From the NCBI RefSeq assembly GCF_000002425.4, contig NC_037255.1, positions 1,557,847-1,621,846 of the forward strand: a stretch of 64,000 nt of DNA. Direction: 5' to 3'. Within the stretch, counting starts at the first letter, position 1; each line of letters starts with the position of its first letter. Shown here in pieces: positions 49,953 to 61,424 of this stretch. Both the position numbers and the translations under genes were made by a program. This stretch comes from Physcomitrium patens. Taxonomy: Eukaryota; Streptophyta; Bryopsida; Funariales; Funariaceae. Under the pieces are notes generated by a model. It ran no database searches. It had not been told where the DNA came from and was given only the letters and a program-made list of their open reading frames with translations.

Positions 49953-50046
49953 AAACCTTCTTTATAAAAGAAACAACATTTAGGTAAGATAACATTCTAC
50001 TTTCAATCCTTGTTTGTAGCTTCTTTGTAGTTGTGACGCTCAGGAG

Positions 50047-50469
50047 ATGGAGAACCAACAACCAACAGATTTGACTCAAGAGCCTTCATTTGCTGACTTG
50101 TCGGATAAGATATTACGATTGTTACAACCTTCAATACGATGCAATCGAGATAAAGATCTTCAAGAACGACATGTTTTTTTTCGAATAGATGGCGAGATAC
50201 AACTCGTTTGGTATCATGACTTGGGAAGGGACTCCAGATGTTTGATGATTTTGCTAGATGTAGGAACAACTCCTGATGGTGTTCCAAATGTTTTATTCGA
50301 AGGAAGTTATGAAGGCCTCAACAATAATCAAATAATTGGGTGGTCTTTTCGCCCTGGTATGGGACACTACCGATGATGGAGAGGCCCTATTAATCATCTT
50401 CGAAGAGAACAAAGATCAAAGTATGTGGCAAATATAATTTGTCACATCATAAATTTTCTCAACATATGA
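50047..50469 (+). pseudogene. Extra reading frame downstream of pol (about 140 codons), function unknown
   Basis: Starts ATG 50047 in a different frame from pol, 95 bases after the pol stop. It is open for 109 codons to a TGA at 50374-50376, then continues in frame for 30 more codons to TGA 50467-50469, just before the purine tract. It reads 'MENQQPTDLTQEPSFADLSD' at the N-terminus, then 'HVFFRIDGEIQLVWYHDLG', 'FEGSYEGLNNNQIIGWSFRP' and 'RWRGPINHLRREQRSKY'. It has no signal peptide or membrane segment, so it is not an obvious envelope gene. It is mixed acidic/basic and aromatic-rich. I do not recognise the family. Remnants sit at the same place in both older copies (16365-16800 and 43665-44100). 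A single nonsense codon in 140, against many in gag-pol, is notable. Confidence 0.7.
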
Positions 50470-50496
50470 TGACCGCTCCTCATGGAACTCGTCCCT

Positions 50497-50510
50497 AGAA
50501 GAGGGGGTAA
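50497..50510 (+). other. Polypurine tract of younger gypsy element
   Basis: 'agaagagggggtaa' immediately before the 3' LTR start at 50511, the standard plus-strand primer position. It is conserved in both older copies. Confidence 0.85.
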
Positions 50511-51063
50511 TGTCACGGACATAGTCATAATTACATATTCAAATATGTAGAAGTAAATAAAAGTAGGTAAAAATAAGTTAATTCTATAGTATTTGATACG
50601 GAAGCTTTCTAGAAGCTTTATAGACACTGCTTTGATTTCATAGGTATCTTTAATTGACTTTTTGGATTAGAAACGTGGTCAACAAGTTAGCCATATGCCA
50701 CGCATGTTATTAGCTTGAAGACCAAGCTAACTATAGGGCCCACACGTAAAAAAACTTGCCTTGTAAGTCAAGGCATGTGTCCTACAAAGTCAACACATAT
50801 TGGAGGTCCTATAGAATGTCACCATGTAGCCCCTAATTAGATAGTATATATAGAGACAAGAGTGAAGCCTTCTTCTTTTTTTTGTCAACTCCTTTCTTAC
50901 TTCTAATCTAGTTTCAAGGGTCTCTAGTTTTTTTATCTTTTGGCAATAGCCATTCCACTTTCTCTTTCAATATACATATTTTTTTATTTATCTTTTGTTA
51001 CCTGTCTTTGAATGAAGGCTCACTTGTCTGAATTACTTTTTCATCGAGTTTTTGTCCTTGATA
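50511..51063 (+). repeat. 3' LTR of younger gypsy element
   Basis: Begins TGTCACGGACAT and ends CCTTGATA. It aligns end to end with 44697-45247. Followed by ATAGC, matching ATAGT before the 5' LTR. Confidence 0.9.
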
Positions 51064-51450
51064 ATAGCTTTAATAAATAATTTGTTAAATCTTTTTTTGT
51101 AAGATTATTAATTTTTAAAAAGTAAAAAATATCAAATTATGAGTAATAATCATAATTAGTATAAAATAATAATTTTTAAATAAAAAAATATATAATATTA
51201 TTATAGATAAAATTTACCAATGGCAAAATAGTTGTTTAATCATCTTGATATTAATTGATGGTACATTTAAAATATTACTTTAATACTTCATTTATTCATT
51301 CTATTTGTCTATTAATTTTAAGATAGAAAATTAAAGATAATTTTATATCCACCTTTAATATCTAAAAAAACTCTCACAATATCAATATAGACTGAGTTCC
51401 ACTATCTCATATAATATCTTTTAAAAATCTATGATAATGATAAATATTAT

Positions 51451-51501
<51 letters not shown>

Positions 51502-52776
51502 CTTTACTTATGATATATTTTTTACATCATACAAGATGTGCTATCTTAGTAAAATAATCTACCATCAAAAATATAGAATCATAAAAATTAGAGATTGAAA
51601 GATGTATGATAAAATTCATAGAAATAAAAAAATTTAAAAAATATAATTATTTTGATATAGATAGTAGTTGAAGAAGTCTATGAAATCAATCACAAGTAGT
51701 ATTTGAACTTAAACAAATATCACATGATTGCACAAAGTCTTTAATTTTCTTTTATATTTGAGGTCACCAAAAATCTTTTGAGATTCATTCTAACATCTTG
51801 TTGTATCTAAAATGTCATATAATTCAAAAGTCATGACAATCTTAAAGATCTCATAATTTTTCTTTATTTTTTTGGAACATATAAATATTCTTTTATAAAA
51901 AAAAGATTGATTTTATGCTTTATAAAAGTATTTCAATAAAATAAGTAAGACTTGAATTTACTATTAATTGATTAGCAACTAAGTACTTTATTATTTAGTT
52001 ACAAAATTTTTAATTCAAACTTAGAAATACTATAAAATTTAGAAAATTTATTCTTGATACCATAAACAAGAAGATTTGAAGACATACTTAATTGGATTTA
52101 ATGAAGAAATGTTAAATCAATAATCAATGTTCATTTCATTGCTTAAGGATGAAATTGATCTAGCTTCAAAATAATAGTTTATTATTGATCAAAATCTACA
52201 TGTCTTTCTTTTAATACAAGATAAAAACATCTAAAAAAGACAAATCCTGAGACAAATCTAATTGTTTTCTTGGATAATAATTGATTTTGAATAGAAACCT
52301 TAATAAGAATATATTTCAATAAACTTGGCAAAAATTTAAGACTTGTGATAACATAAAATATTTGAGGTTCTTATGATTTATATAAACTATCACCAAACTA
52401 GAATCACCTTTAAAATATTAGTGCCATTCTCAAAACAAATTGAAAATTACAAAAAGTTCTTTATTATAGATCTTATAATTGATCTTAATTTTTTTTAAAT
52501 TCTTAAATAAAAATCTATAGGATGAAGTTTTTTATTTTCTCTTATTTATAATAATATTGTACTTAAGATTAAAATTAATGTATTTTTTTCTATAAAAAAT
52601 ACCTTAAAAAAATCAATGCAACATAAGATAGATGTAAAAGTAGAAACTATCTTCAAAGCTTCAAATGTTGATTCAAATTCTTTATTTCACTCAAGTTTGT
52701 TTTTACAATTCAAACTTATAAGTAAAGCAGCAACCTAAAATAAATGATAAAAATCTAATAATAATTGATAAATCTT

Positions 52777-52811
<35 letters not shown>

Positions 52812-52914
52812 TTTAAATTTTTTAAATCTTTGATAGTCTGAACTTACTTAGAAACTATCATAAAACTATCATTTAAAATGATATGTCCTAAAAAATCAAC
52901 TTGAATTATGTGAA

Positions 52915-52953
<39 letters not shown>

Positions 52954-53869
52954 TTAAAAATAAAAATAAAAAATAAAAAAATCTTGGCTTATAATCTTGC
53001 ATTTCTAAGTTTGTGTAAGATATAAAAAAAACATGAAGTTTATGCACTTATATGTTTTTAGAGTAGATTAAGATGTTGTCTAGATAATAAACAAAAAAAT
53101 CATCCAAAAATTCTCTAAAAACATCATTTATTAGATGTTAAAATATAGATGACATATTTGTGAGTCCAAACAGCATGACATTGTATTTAAAATATCCATA
53201 CCTACTCAATATATAATCTTTCATTCATCTCTTTTTTTAACACATATCAAATTTTATATTTTTTGTAGATCTATTTTTGTATAGATCTTAGCTTGATTTA
53301 ATTGATTAAAAAATCATGATATCAAAGATAAATAGAACCTATTCTTGATGGTAATCTTACTAAATCCTTAATCATCTATACATATCTATAATGATCTATC
53401 TATTTCTTCATAAACGAGATAGAAGTTATTTTTCAAGATTTTGAAAGGTATATGAAGTATTTGGTCATTTTTTCATTAATATATTTTTTGAGTTTAATTA
53501 ATTTATTTTTTAATAAATTATAAAATGATCCAAATACAAATTGAACTCTTTCTTAAAAATCAATTAAGAAATCATAAGAATAATATTTATTTTTAAAAAA
53601 TCTATTTTTATTTTTAAAAACATCTTAATAATCTTGATATCAGCTTGGAATACTACTTGAAGTCTTTCTATTATTAAAAATGGATGTGGCATAAAACAAA
53701 GAATGTCTCTTTTTTTTGTAGCATGCATAAAAGATCTTATACCTACAAATAAAGATTTAGTTGTTTTTGACTTATGATTTTTTACTTAATCAACAAAATA
53801 AATAGTTAAATTCTAAAAAAAATTAATACTTCAAGAAATCTAATTTATTTAAAGATTATACTTTTTTAG
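51064..53869 (-). pseudogene. Integrase/RNase H/RT remnant of old copy 2, right part
   Basis: Collinear with 17420-19990 of old copy 1; both share 'aagattattaatttt' just inside the junction. Traces of RT boundary sequence lie near 52850-53050 and of the catalytic region near 53060-53400. (TA)n tracts have expanded at 51455-51499, 52780-52806 and 52917-52951. No translatable frame remains. Confidence 0.7.
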
Positions 53870-54142
53870 CTATAATAAACCAAAAATTATTAGATTAAAA
53901 AATGATCTAATAATATTAAATATTATTAAATTATTATGATCATTTATTATTACATCTATATGAATGGTTTCATAAATAATATCTTCAAAAGACAAAAGAC
54001 AACCATCTATGACTTTTATATGCATAAGTTTAGTTTCTTTTCTAAATGACATACTATGTTTTTTAACAAATTCTTTATTTAAAAAACAAGTTAAGGCTCC
54101 TAAATCTAGCAAAGCAAAGGCTTTGTGCTTTTTAGATCTCAA
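53870..54142 (-). pseudogene. Protease-region remnant of old copy 2
   Basis: An open minus-strand frame of 90 residues reads 'FALLDLGALTCFLNKEFVKK' and then 'MHIKVIDGCLLSFEDIIYET'. This matches the younger copy's protease (LDSGASTCFLDEEFIKRH). The active-site Asp-Ser-Gly has become Asp-Leu-Gly, so it is inactive. Confidence 0.75.
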
Positions 54143-54480
54143 AAAATATCTATTGTAAAAGAAGAAAAGATTCTAAGGAGAGAATAGGACCTTTACTAGG
54201 TATTGTATAAGATTCTAATTGCTCAATCTCTATTGTAGCTAGACAAATTTGTTTAGAACCAAGATATGGCAAAAAATTGACAAAAAAATTGGGCATTATA
54301 GTATAATCAATCTTTTCAAGGAAGACAATTCTTAGTTCTTTGACTTTTTAATAATCTTCTACCATAGAAAAAATAATATGATTTTGTATATATGTTGAAG
54401 GAAATCCAATCATTTCTACTTCTTATAATTGTCATCTTTTTACTAAACAATAGCATCATAGAATTATATTTGTATTATTT

Positions 54481-54585
54481 TAGTGTGATATTTCTTTAAA
54501 TAAATAATATTAAGCCATTAAATCAAGTATTTAAAATAAATAAATAAAATAATATTTTTTAAAAAAATCACTAAAATTTTATATC

Positions 54586-54628
<43 letters not shown>

Positions 54629-55493
54629 ATTTGTTAAAGCTACATCCTTCCTTTCCACTAAATTATTCAAATTGTACTAGTCTCATGTCTTCAATTCCAT
54701 TTTCATCCCATGTCTCTCATTCTCCATTTTTGTATTATATTTGCAACCATTGTCCTTGCCTCCAACTTCACCATCTCATCTCTATCTCAACTTTGCTCCT
54801 ATCTTTTTCAACTCCACTTCTTGTTTCAATCCCCCTCTCTCTCTCTCTCTCCCCCCCCCCCTCTCCCTTCTTCTCCTCCTCCTTCCCTCTTCTCTATTTC
54901 AATTCTACTCCCATCTTTAATTTATTATATGTATAATTAAAAAAATAAAAGATTAATCACTAAAATTTTAAAAAAATAAAAGATACAAATATTTCATATG
55001 TATATATATATATATTTTATTATAAAATATTGATAAAATATTATTAATATTTTAGTATTTTTTTTTAAAATAATAAATTTTACAACTAAACTTTATTAAT
55101 TTTAGATGTTAATTTCACTTTTAGTTATTTGATGAAGAAGTTTACTTTTATTGTATCACAAAAAATATTTTACCACAATAATAATATTTTTTTTAAAAGT
55201 AATAAAGTGAAATCAAATATATTGATTAGGTGAATTATAACAAGAATATTAATCTTTAAAATTAAAATTGCACATGTATTTGTTTGGATAAAAATATTTA
55301 TTTGTATAATTTTGATTCTATTAAAAATAAAAAGGTGTAGCTAAAATTGTTACTATCATTATAGATTCTTTTATACACATAATTTTAATAAATAGGTTCA
55401 ATTTTAATTTTAATTTGTAACTTAAGAAATACTTTTTGATGATGGTGTTTGTTTAAAATAGGAACAAAGTTTTAATCAATAAATCAAAAATTT

Positions 55494-55532
<39 letters not shown>

Positions 55533-56394
55533 TTTATTTTTTATTTCTTCAAAAAAGAATTAAATATATAATCTAAAATTCTTAGTTCAAAAGTTATTGT
55601 TTTTTAAAAAGTTTTATATTTTTGCTAAAATACAAATGATATATTATTAATATTTTATAGTAAAATATACTTATATATGAAAAATATTTATATGTTTATG
55701 TTTTATTTTAGTGATCAATTCTATATTTTAGTTAAATATTATTTTTTAATTACACATATAATAAATTAGGGACGGGGTTAGGGATGGAAGAAGAGTCAGG
55801 ACAAAGGAGGGTGGAAATAAGGGGTGGAGTTAGGACAAGGGAGAGTGGGGACAAGGGGTGGGGTTGGGATGGGGTGGTGGGGTTGAGGTGGGGATGGTGG
55901 CTGGAAACAGGGTATGATAACAAGGAAATAGAGATGTGCGCTAGGAACGGGGTTGGAAACATGGAACTGCTACTATTTTTTTCATATAGATCTTAATTTA
56001 ATTAGTTGTTCAAGTTGACAACATCAAAGTTCTCAGAGATTTTAATTTTTGGTGCTTTAATAGTCATCTCTAAATGTCACAATTTTCCACACAAAGATGT
56101 GGCAGTTGTACTCATGCACAAAAACTCCTTCAAATATTCTTGTGCTCACAAATGAACATAATGTAGATTATTATTATCAATTTTTTTTACTTCAATGAAG
56201 GTGTAAATTTGAAGACTTAATTAATGAATAAAGTTTTCAATATTTTAAAATAAATAATTAAAATCTGACAATACTTTTGTCTCATTTTAAAAAATTAGAC
56301 GTAGTAAAGATAAATAAAAAAATGATAAGAAGACACATGCAGATATGTATGTGTGTAGAGATATATATAATTCTACAATAATTTTCCTACTTCT
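54481..56394. other. AT-rich intergenic block with simple repeats, no gene
   Basis: (TA)n at 54590-54620 and 55497-55530, plus a (TC)n/(C)n tract at about 54834-54862. A G-rich 'ggggtggggttggg'-like segment lies at 55770-55960. The open frames there come from low-complexity sequence. Confidence 0.45.
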
Positions 56395-56651
56395 ATGACG
56401 TGTAAGTTTACAACAAAGCATTATATTTTACATTTATCACAACCCAAAATCAACCCAAATCTTTTTTACAATACTGCATGGACATTTATTTCAAAACATA
56501 GCAAACTCATATTCTACAAACCCAAAATGAAAACTGAATTCAAAATCAAACTCTACAAAAAAAAATTTGATTTTTCGAAGTATGAAAGAAAAATCGATTT
56601 CTTGTTTATTTTTCACTCAATCAACATGCTCACATGCAATACAGTGTCTCA

Positions 56652-57190
56652 TCCATCACTCGCCCCTCATCCATCCATCCATCATCCATCATCCATCCAT
56701 ATATCATCCATCATCCATCCATCTATCATCCATCCATCATCATCCATCTATCATCCATCCATCATCCATCCACCGTCCATCCAACATCCATCCCTCTCCC
56801 TCATCCATCACCATCCATCATCATCCATCTTCCATCCAACATCCATCCATCATCCATCTTTCATCCATATTCCATCCAACATCCATCCATATCACTCATC
56901 CCTCATCCATCCCTTACCATCGTCCATCCCTCGCTCCTCATCCAATAACCACGTCCACTGCATTCATCCACCTCTCCCACTTCTGCCATCCATCTTCCAC
57001 ACTATTCATCCAATTTTTAAAAGACATTCATCCATCATCAATCAATCCCATGGAGACAATCAACCAACCTCACACCATCCATTCACAAATCCCAATTCGC
57101 ACATTCATCGCTCTGAAACCCTCATCCTTACACTCTCAACATCCATCTCCCACGTCCACACCATCCCACACTATCGTCCATCCATCCAAA
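56652..57190 (+). repeat. CATC/ATCC tetranucleotide array
   Basis: About 540 bp of imperfect CCAT/CATC units with interspersed ACAT, CTTC and CTC variants, thinning out to the right. It lacks stop codons in two frames, which creates a long artificial His/Pro/Ser-rich frame (56395-57336). Confidence 0.9.
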
Positions 57191-59818
57191 CAACAAAGTG
57201 GGGAGGTGTGAACAAGACTCTCGATGGGCGGAAGAATGAGCCAACGGCCCCGAAGGACGTCAGAATCGAAGCAAGCGAGGAGGGTGCGGACACTGCCCGA
57301 GCAGGCTGTGCAGGTACCGTCCATACAGCAAAATAATAGACCACCAGGTCTAAGTTTCCCTAGACCAACCGCCGCTAGGTGTAGGTTTCCTAGGTAGTAG
57401 GGTAGAGTAAAGTAGAGTAGGTACACTCAATGTCTGATGATATTATGATAGGCGCACCTACTGTAGCCCAGGGCCTGGCAGCTCCTCCTCCTCATCGCAC
57501 CTTAACTTTAGATGGAGCGTAGTGGGGATTCATCAGAAACATGAGATCCCTCAACCCCCGGTATTTAATGCAAGGGTCCCATACAGTGTGGACCTTGAGG
57601 AGGAGGAGGTGGAGGTTGGGGCGAACCCATCAAACCACCCCTTCCTTCATTGGAAATTCTGCAACTATCCTTTCTGGTAGTATCCAAGGAACGAACGACA
57701 CCCACACTACCCACTCTGGAGAATATGCTAGACTTGCCACATTCGGGATCCAATATCTCTCCCTGTGGATGTAGAATTAGCAAACTGGTGTGTGTGTGTG
57801 CGTGATTTTTTTCTTTTTTTTTTTTTTTTTTTAATCCTAAATTTGATGGGAGGTAAACGTGTTATTGTGAATCCAGTAAATTTGAGGAGATATGTGATGT
57901 GATGTTTTTGGAGCAACGTCAGTGAAGAGTCTATTATTTAATGGAATCATCCTTGTGGCCCCAAGTTTGATGACACATGAGATGTAAAAGGAAAAGCACG
58001 GTGTCAAACTTTGTGGATAAACATGTGAGGTACCCTTCATTTTTATTTATTTTTCTTTCAAGATACTGTAGTACCCTTTGTTTGGTTGTGGCATGGATGA
58101 GCCCTGTTGGCATTGTGAAGATTATGCACTATTAAGGATGGATTTACTAGGATGGCACCTTTTAGTAGATCCCCCAAACACAGTCAACACATGGTGATAA
58201 GACCTTGGCACTGTGTTGGCAAAGCAAGGAAAAATCCCTCCTTCCAGTACACCATAAGCATGTGGCCCAGATTTCAATTGTTCATTGGGCATGCTGTGAT
58301 GTGTCTTTGGTCTCACATTATTGATTTATTGATTTATTTCACTTACTTATGGTGTATGTGACAAAAATTTGCAGAAGAAGCATATTCGGTACACATACTC
58401 CTTGTTCCTAGGAAGATCAGGAAATAGAAAGGTAGAAAGTATGATCACAAACAAAACCTTTCACAGTTCAATTGAACTGATCATTCATGATATCCTGTTA
58501 AAATACAATAACAGGGTTCCCTACATCATGAGGCTACTGAGGTGGACCTCCATGTCAGCTAATGTAGACCAGAATAAAAATAAAAAACGGGATAACCTAT
58601 AAAAAGTAGCATAAAAATAAAAATGAATGGGGTTCATAAGTTATGCTACTTTTTAAAACTTGGCTTTAAATTGAAAATAATCAATAAGTCGCATTGGGAT
58701 CCGAACTTTCATTTTTCGCATGATTGGATGTTCCAACCTAAGTGTGAGGCAACCTGTCCACCTAAGTGTAAATCGCTACTACTTCGACTTTCCAGCAATT
58801 GGCTTGCAAACCTCAAAATCACAGATTCTCGCTGTCATTGAACAAATGGATATACTTTTGAGTCGAACATCTAGATGAACGACTAGTGATCCTCTTGTTG
58901 TTACCACGTGTACCCATGAGTAAATTGCTGGGTCAGGCAGTCGTTAGCATACCAACAAAGGTTGAAAACACCACTGGAATCGGTCCAAAGTCGCATCCTT
59001 TCAGCATAAATGTGTCAGGGAATGAAGCCCAGGACTCGTGATGCCGTGTGCTCCAGACAACAAGAATAGCAAGCCATGGCACTCATCAGAAACACATGTC
59101 TGGACAGATTTCCAATCAGCATAGTCTAAAAGGGTCCAGGAGTTGGAGACGTTGTGCAACCTTTTAGAGTCTTCACCCAAACCTCTGCAAAATGGAAGCT
59201 CGTCAGCCGATGGTTAGCATAATACTCAAAGATGCTGGGTATGTGCGGATCATCGGAGATGGCGACAAAACCATTGCTCGAACAAAGCTGAAATCATGAA
59301 ACAGAATTTGGCGACAGAAAAACCTAGTACGTTTAGCATGACCGATCTGCTTTACGCCAACTTTTTTCCAATACCATTGATCGCACCTTTTGGGGGAGGC
59401 TATGGGGTGCAGCAATTAAATGAGGCGTACGGAATCGAAAAGAACTCATCAGTGTGACAACCATACTTTGCTACTATACATGTATTTGGTAAAATGTGAC
59501 TACAGGAAAAGGTTGTTAGGATTCAAAACATGCGAGAAGATTGAAAAAATGCGCACTTGCCAGAGCGATTTCCATTAACCTAAGTTACAGCCAATCCAGC
59601 AACCTGATCAAGAGCTGCCAGGAACTGCTTTTCTTACTTTTCTGCAGATTCTCTGGATAAGTCCAAAACAAAACTAATCCTCCCTCAGAGTATTGAACCT
59701 TCTCAACGAAACTGCCGCTAATGCGATCCTCTGTGCTGACTATATTTACAGAAAATATACCCTTGGCTGCATGCATGGACCCCGAAAAAGATCCTCTTAT
59801 TCAACTATACGAGCGTCA
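57191..59818. other. Intergenic region downstream of the bHLH gene, no gene recognised
   Basis: Higher GC at 57200-57780, then mixed. A T-rich tract lies at 57806-57832. Short frames on both strands (57541-57774, 58623-58841, minus 59203-59415) have no recognisable similarity. The part next to 59819 is probably the bHLH 3' UTR. Confidence 0.4.
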
Positions 59819-61424
59819 TTACTCTTCGTCAGAGTGCTTCACCACATCCTTCATGATCAGCCTTGCGCGAGTCCATACTGAGCAGCTGCACTAAAAATTG
59901 TTCTTTTCACGTCTTCGGTTTCCATTTTCGAATCCATCTGTTGTGAGGTCATGAAACTCTGATCAGTAGACAAGCAAACCCTTCATAAAACTAGCAAAAA
60001 TCGCTGGTCATAAAACATTGACCCAGAGAACGGAGATAAATAATCTCATTTATCACCATACACGAGGATGTTTGCACATGGTGATGAGATTAGTAAATTT
60101 ATTTACCTCGGCGACAAAACAGTTGAGAATGTTTTCCTGAAAGGCTGTGTGGTGTGCATTTATAACTTGTACACCCAAAGATTCCACCGCTTGCACCAGT
60201 TGCACTAACACACCTGGTCCTCTTTGGCAAAATATTCGAAAATGGTAGGTCTGTTCCTCCAGCCTTGCCACGTCCACCTGGCGAGAATAGTCGAAATGAA
60301 CCGTCAGAAACCGGTGAAATAAGGATAGACTTCAGGATAGAACATATATATATATATGTTCTGCAGATTCTCTCAAAGTTTCGACCATATACACAAATTG
60401 ATGATCCAACAGCCAGGGCTTACTTCCAAGATTTTCTGAGCCAGTCGAGCTGGCAATTGTACTTGAGTTGCATCGGCCGAAACTACATCAACACTGTCAA
60501 CTCCGGGCTCAGCTCCCTGAATTTCTACTCCAGAAGCCGGATTGGAATAGGTTGGGCTGGAGAAATTCGCTCCGGTACCTGCCTCTTCCACTGACCCTGT
60601 TTCTTCGCCAACTGATCCAGTGCACTTCTGTTCCAAGTCGTCGATCTCAGATTCTATCTCCTCAAGCTCTTTCTGGAGTTCACGGACGTAGGCTATTGCA
60701 TCGCCAATGATGGAGGCTTTGTCCATCTGCTCAAGAAACAGGACATTCATCAACTATGGTCCTGAGTATCAATAAAAAGGAAATGTGGACTCCTACAGCT
60801 GAAGTATCCGGGGAGTGCCAACACCTAGGTTATTGGTGAACAAGGTGGTCAAAGATATTTTACCTTACTGATCTTCGGAACCACAGCCCGCAATTGGAAG
60901 AGTCCCTCATTGAGTTTCTTTCTCCTCTTACGCTCCGACACCAGGTTTTTTGATGCAACACAACGACTGTGGGAACACTTCCTGCCACCTGGTTTTTCCT
61001 CAGCAGTATCGGAGGAGTTGGCAGGTATTTCCATAACATCATCACCAGGTGAGCCTATTATAGGAGAACTTTGAGAATGCTTAGAAGCTGGTGCAGTGAC
61101 AGGCTGGGTAGAGAACTCCCGGTCCCCAACAACACCCCCCCACATGCTCGTCGAAGTTTGTGAACTGTTCGGAACCAACGGATTCGGGTTCACATCCCGC
61201 TGATCAGGGATATCGCTAGAGAAGTCTTGTAGCAACCAGAAAGGGTCAGGAAAATGCGAGTCGCTTCGTGCTATAGGCTTGTGATTCATGGTCGCTTCAT
61301 TCGACGGAGGAGTGTCAGCGGGCAAGGATGTTGGACAGTAAGCTTGCAGGGAGTTTCTGAGCTGCTGGGCTATGGTGGCTGGAGGAATGCTACTGCCACT
61401 CAGATGTCTAAGCTTTCGATACAT
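59819..61424 (-). CDS. bHLH transcription factor with C-terminal ACT-like domain (AMS/DYT1-related group)
   Basis: Minus-strand exons: 61424-60864, 60726-60424, 60277-60107, 59890-59819, all GT/AG and phase 0, giving 368 residues. An N-terminal Ser/Pro-rich region is followed by the basic region 'KNLVSERKRRKKLNEGLFQL' at 159-178; Glu and Arg of the E-box contact set are present. The helix-loop-helix runs through 'VVPKISKMDKASIIGDAIAY' to about residue 210, with intron 1 exactly at the loop (ISK/MDK), as in this plant bHLH group. After an acidic/Gly/Ser linker, residues 289-368 form an ACT-like fold ('YHFRIFCQRGPGVLVQLVQA', 'LGVQVINAHHTAF'). In flowering plants related proteins (AMS, DYT1) control tapetum and spore development. 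The moss role is inferred only. The last exon was chosen because it is phase-compatible and ends the ACT-like helix; it is the least certain part. Extra 5' coding sequence is possible. Confidence 0.85.

Larger units (their letters stand above)
44697..51063 (+). mobile_element. Ty3/gypsy chromovirus, structurally complete, inactivated (younger copy)
   Basis: LTR-gag-protease-RT-RNase H-integrase-chromodomain-extra frame-purine tract-LTR, 6.37 kb. It starts TGTCACGG, and the LTR ends read TTGACA and TTGATA. It is flanked by near-identical ATAGT (44692-44696) and ATAGC (51064-51068) as target duplication. It sits inside old copy 2 in the opposite orientation. The LTRs differ at roughly 50 of 552 positions by my eye count, mostly transitions, so it is the youngest copy here but not recent. 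gag and pol contain many stops, so it is non-autonomous today. Confidence 0.92.
43112..54480 (-). mobile_element. Older reversed gypsy element (old copy 2), split by a younger insertion and truncated
   Basis: The left part is 43112-44696 (3' LTR, purine tract, extra-frame remnant, start of integrase). The right part is 51064 to about 54480 (rest of integrase, RNase H, RT, protease, part of gag). The two parts join at the same place that is continuous in old copy 1 near 17420. The right LTR and most of gag are missing; similarity ends before the (TA)n tract at 54590. All frames are broken. Confidence 0.8.

Noticed and set aside
51455..51499. (TA)n tracts considered as a CRISPR-like or satellite array
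   Set aside because: Plain dinucleotide repeats without spacers; the window is eukaryotic.
54619..54940. Two overlapping Ser/Leu-rich frames
   Set aside because: Derived from a (TC)n/(C)n low-complexity tract.
56395..57336. Long plus-strand open frame of 313 codons, plus overlapping frames of 214 and 104 codons
   Set aside because: They are produced by the CATC/ATCC repeat, which lacks stops in several frames; the His/Pro/Ser-rich product is low complexity.
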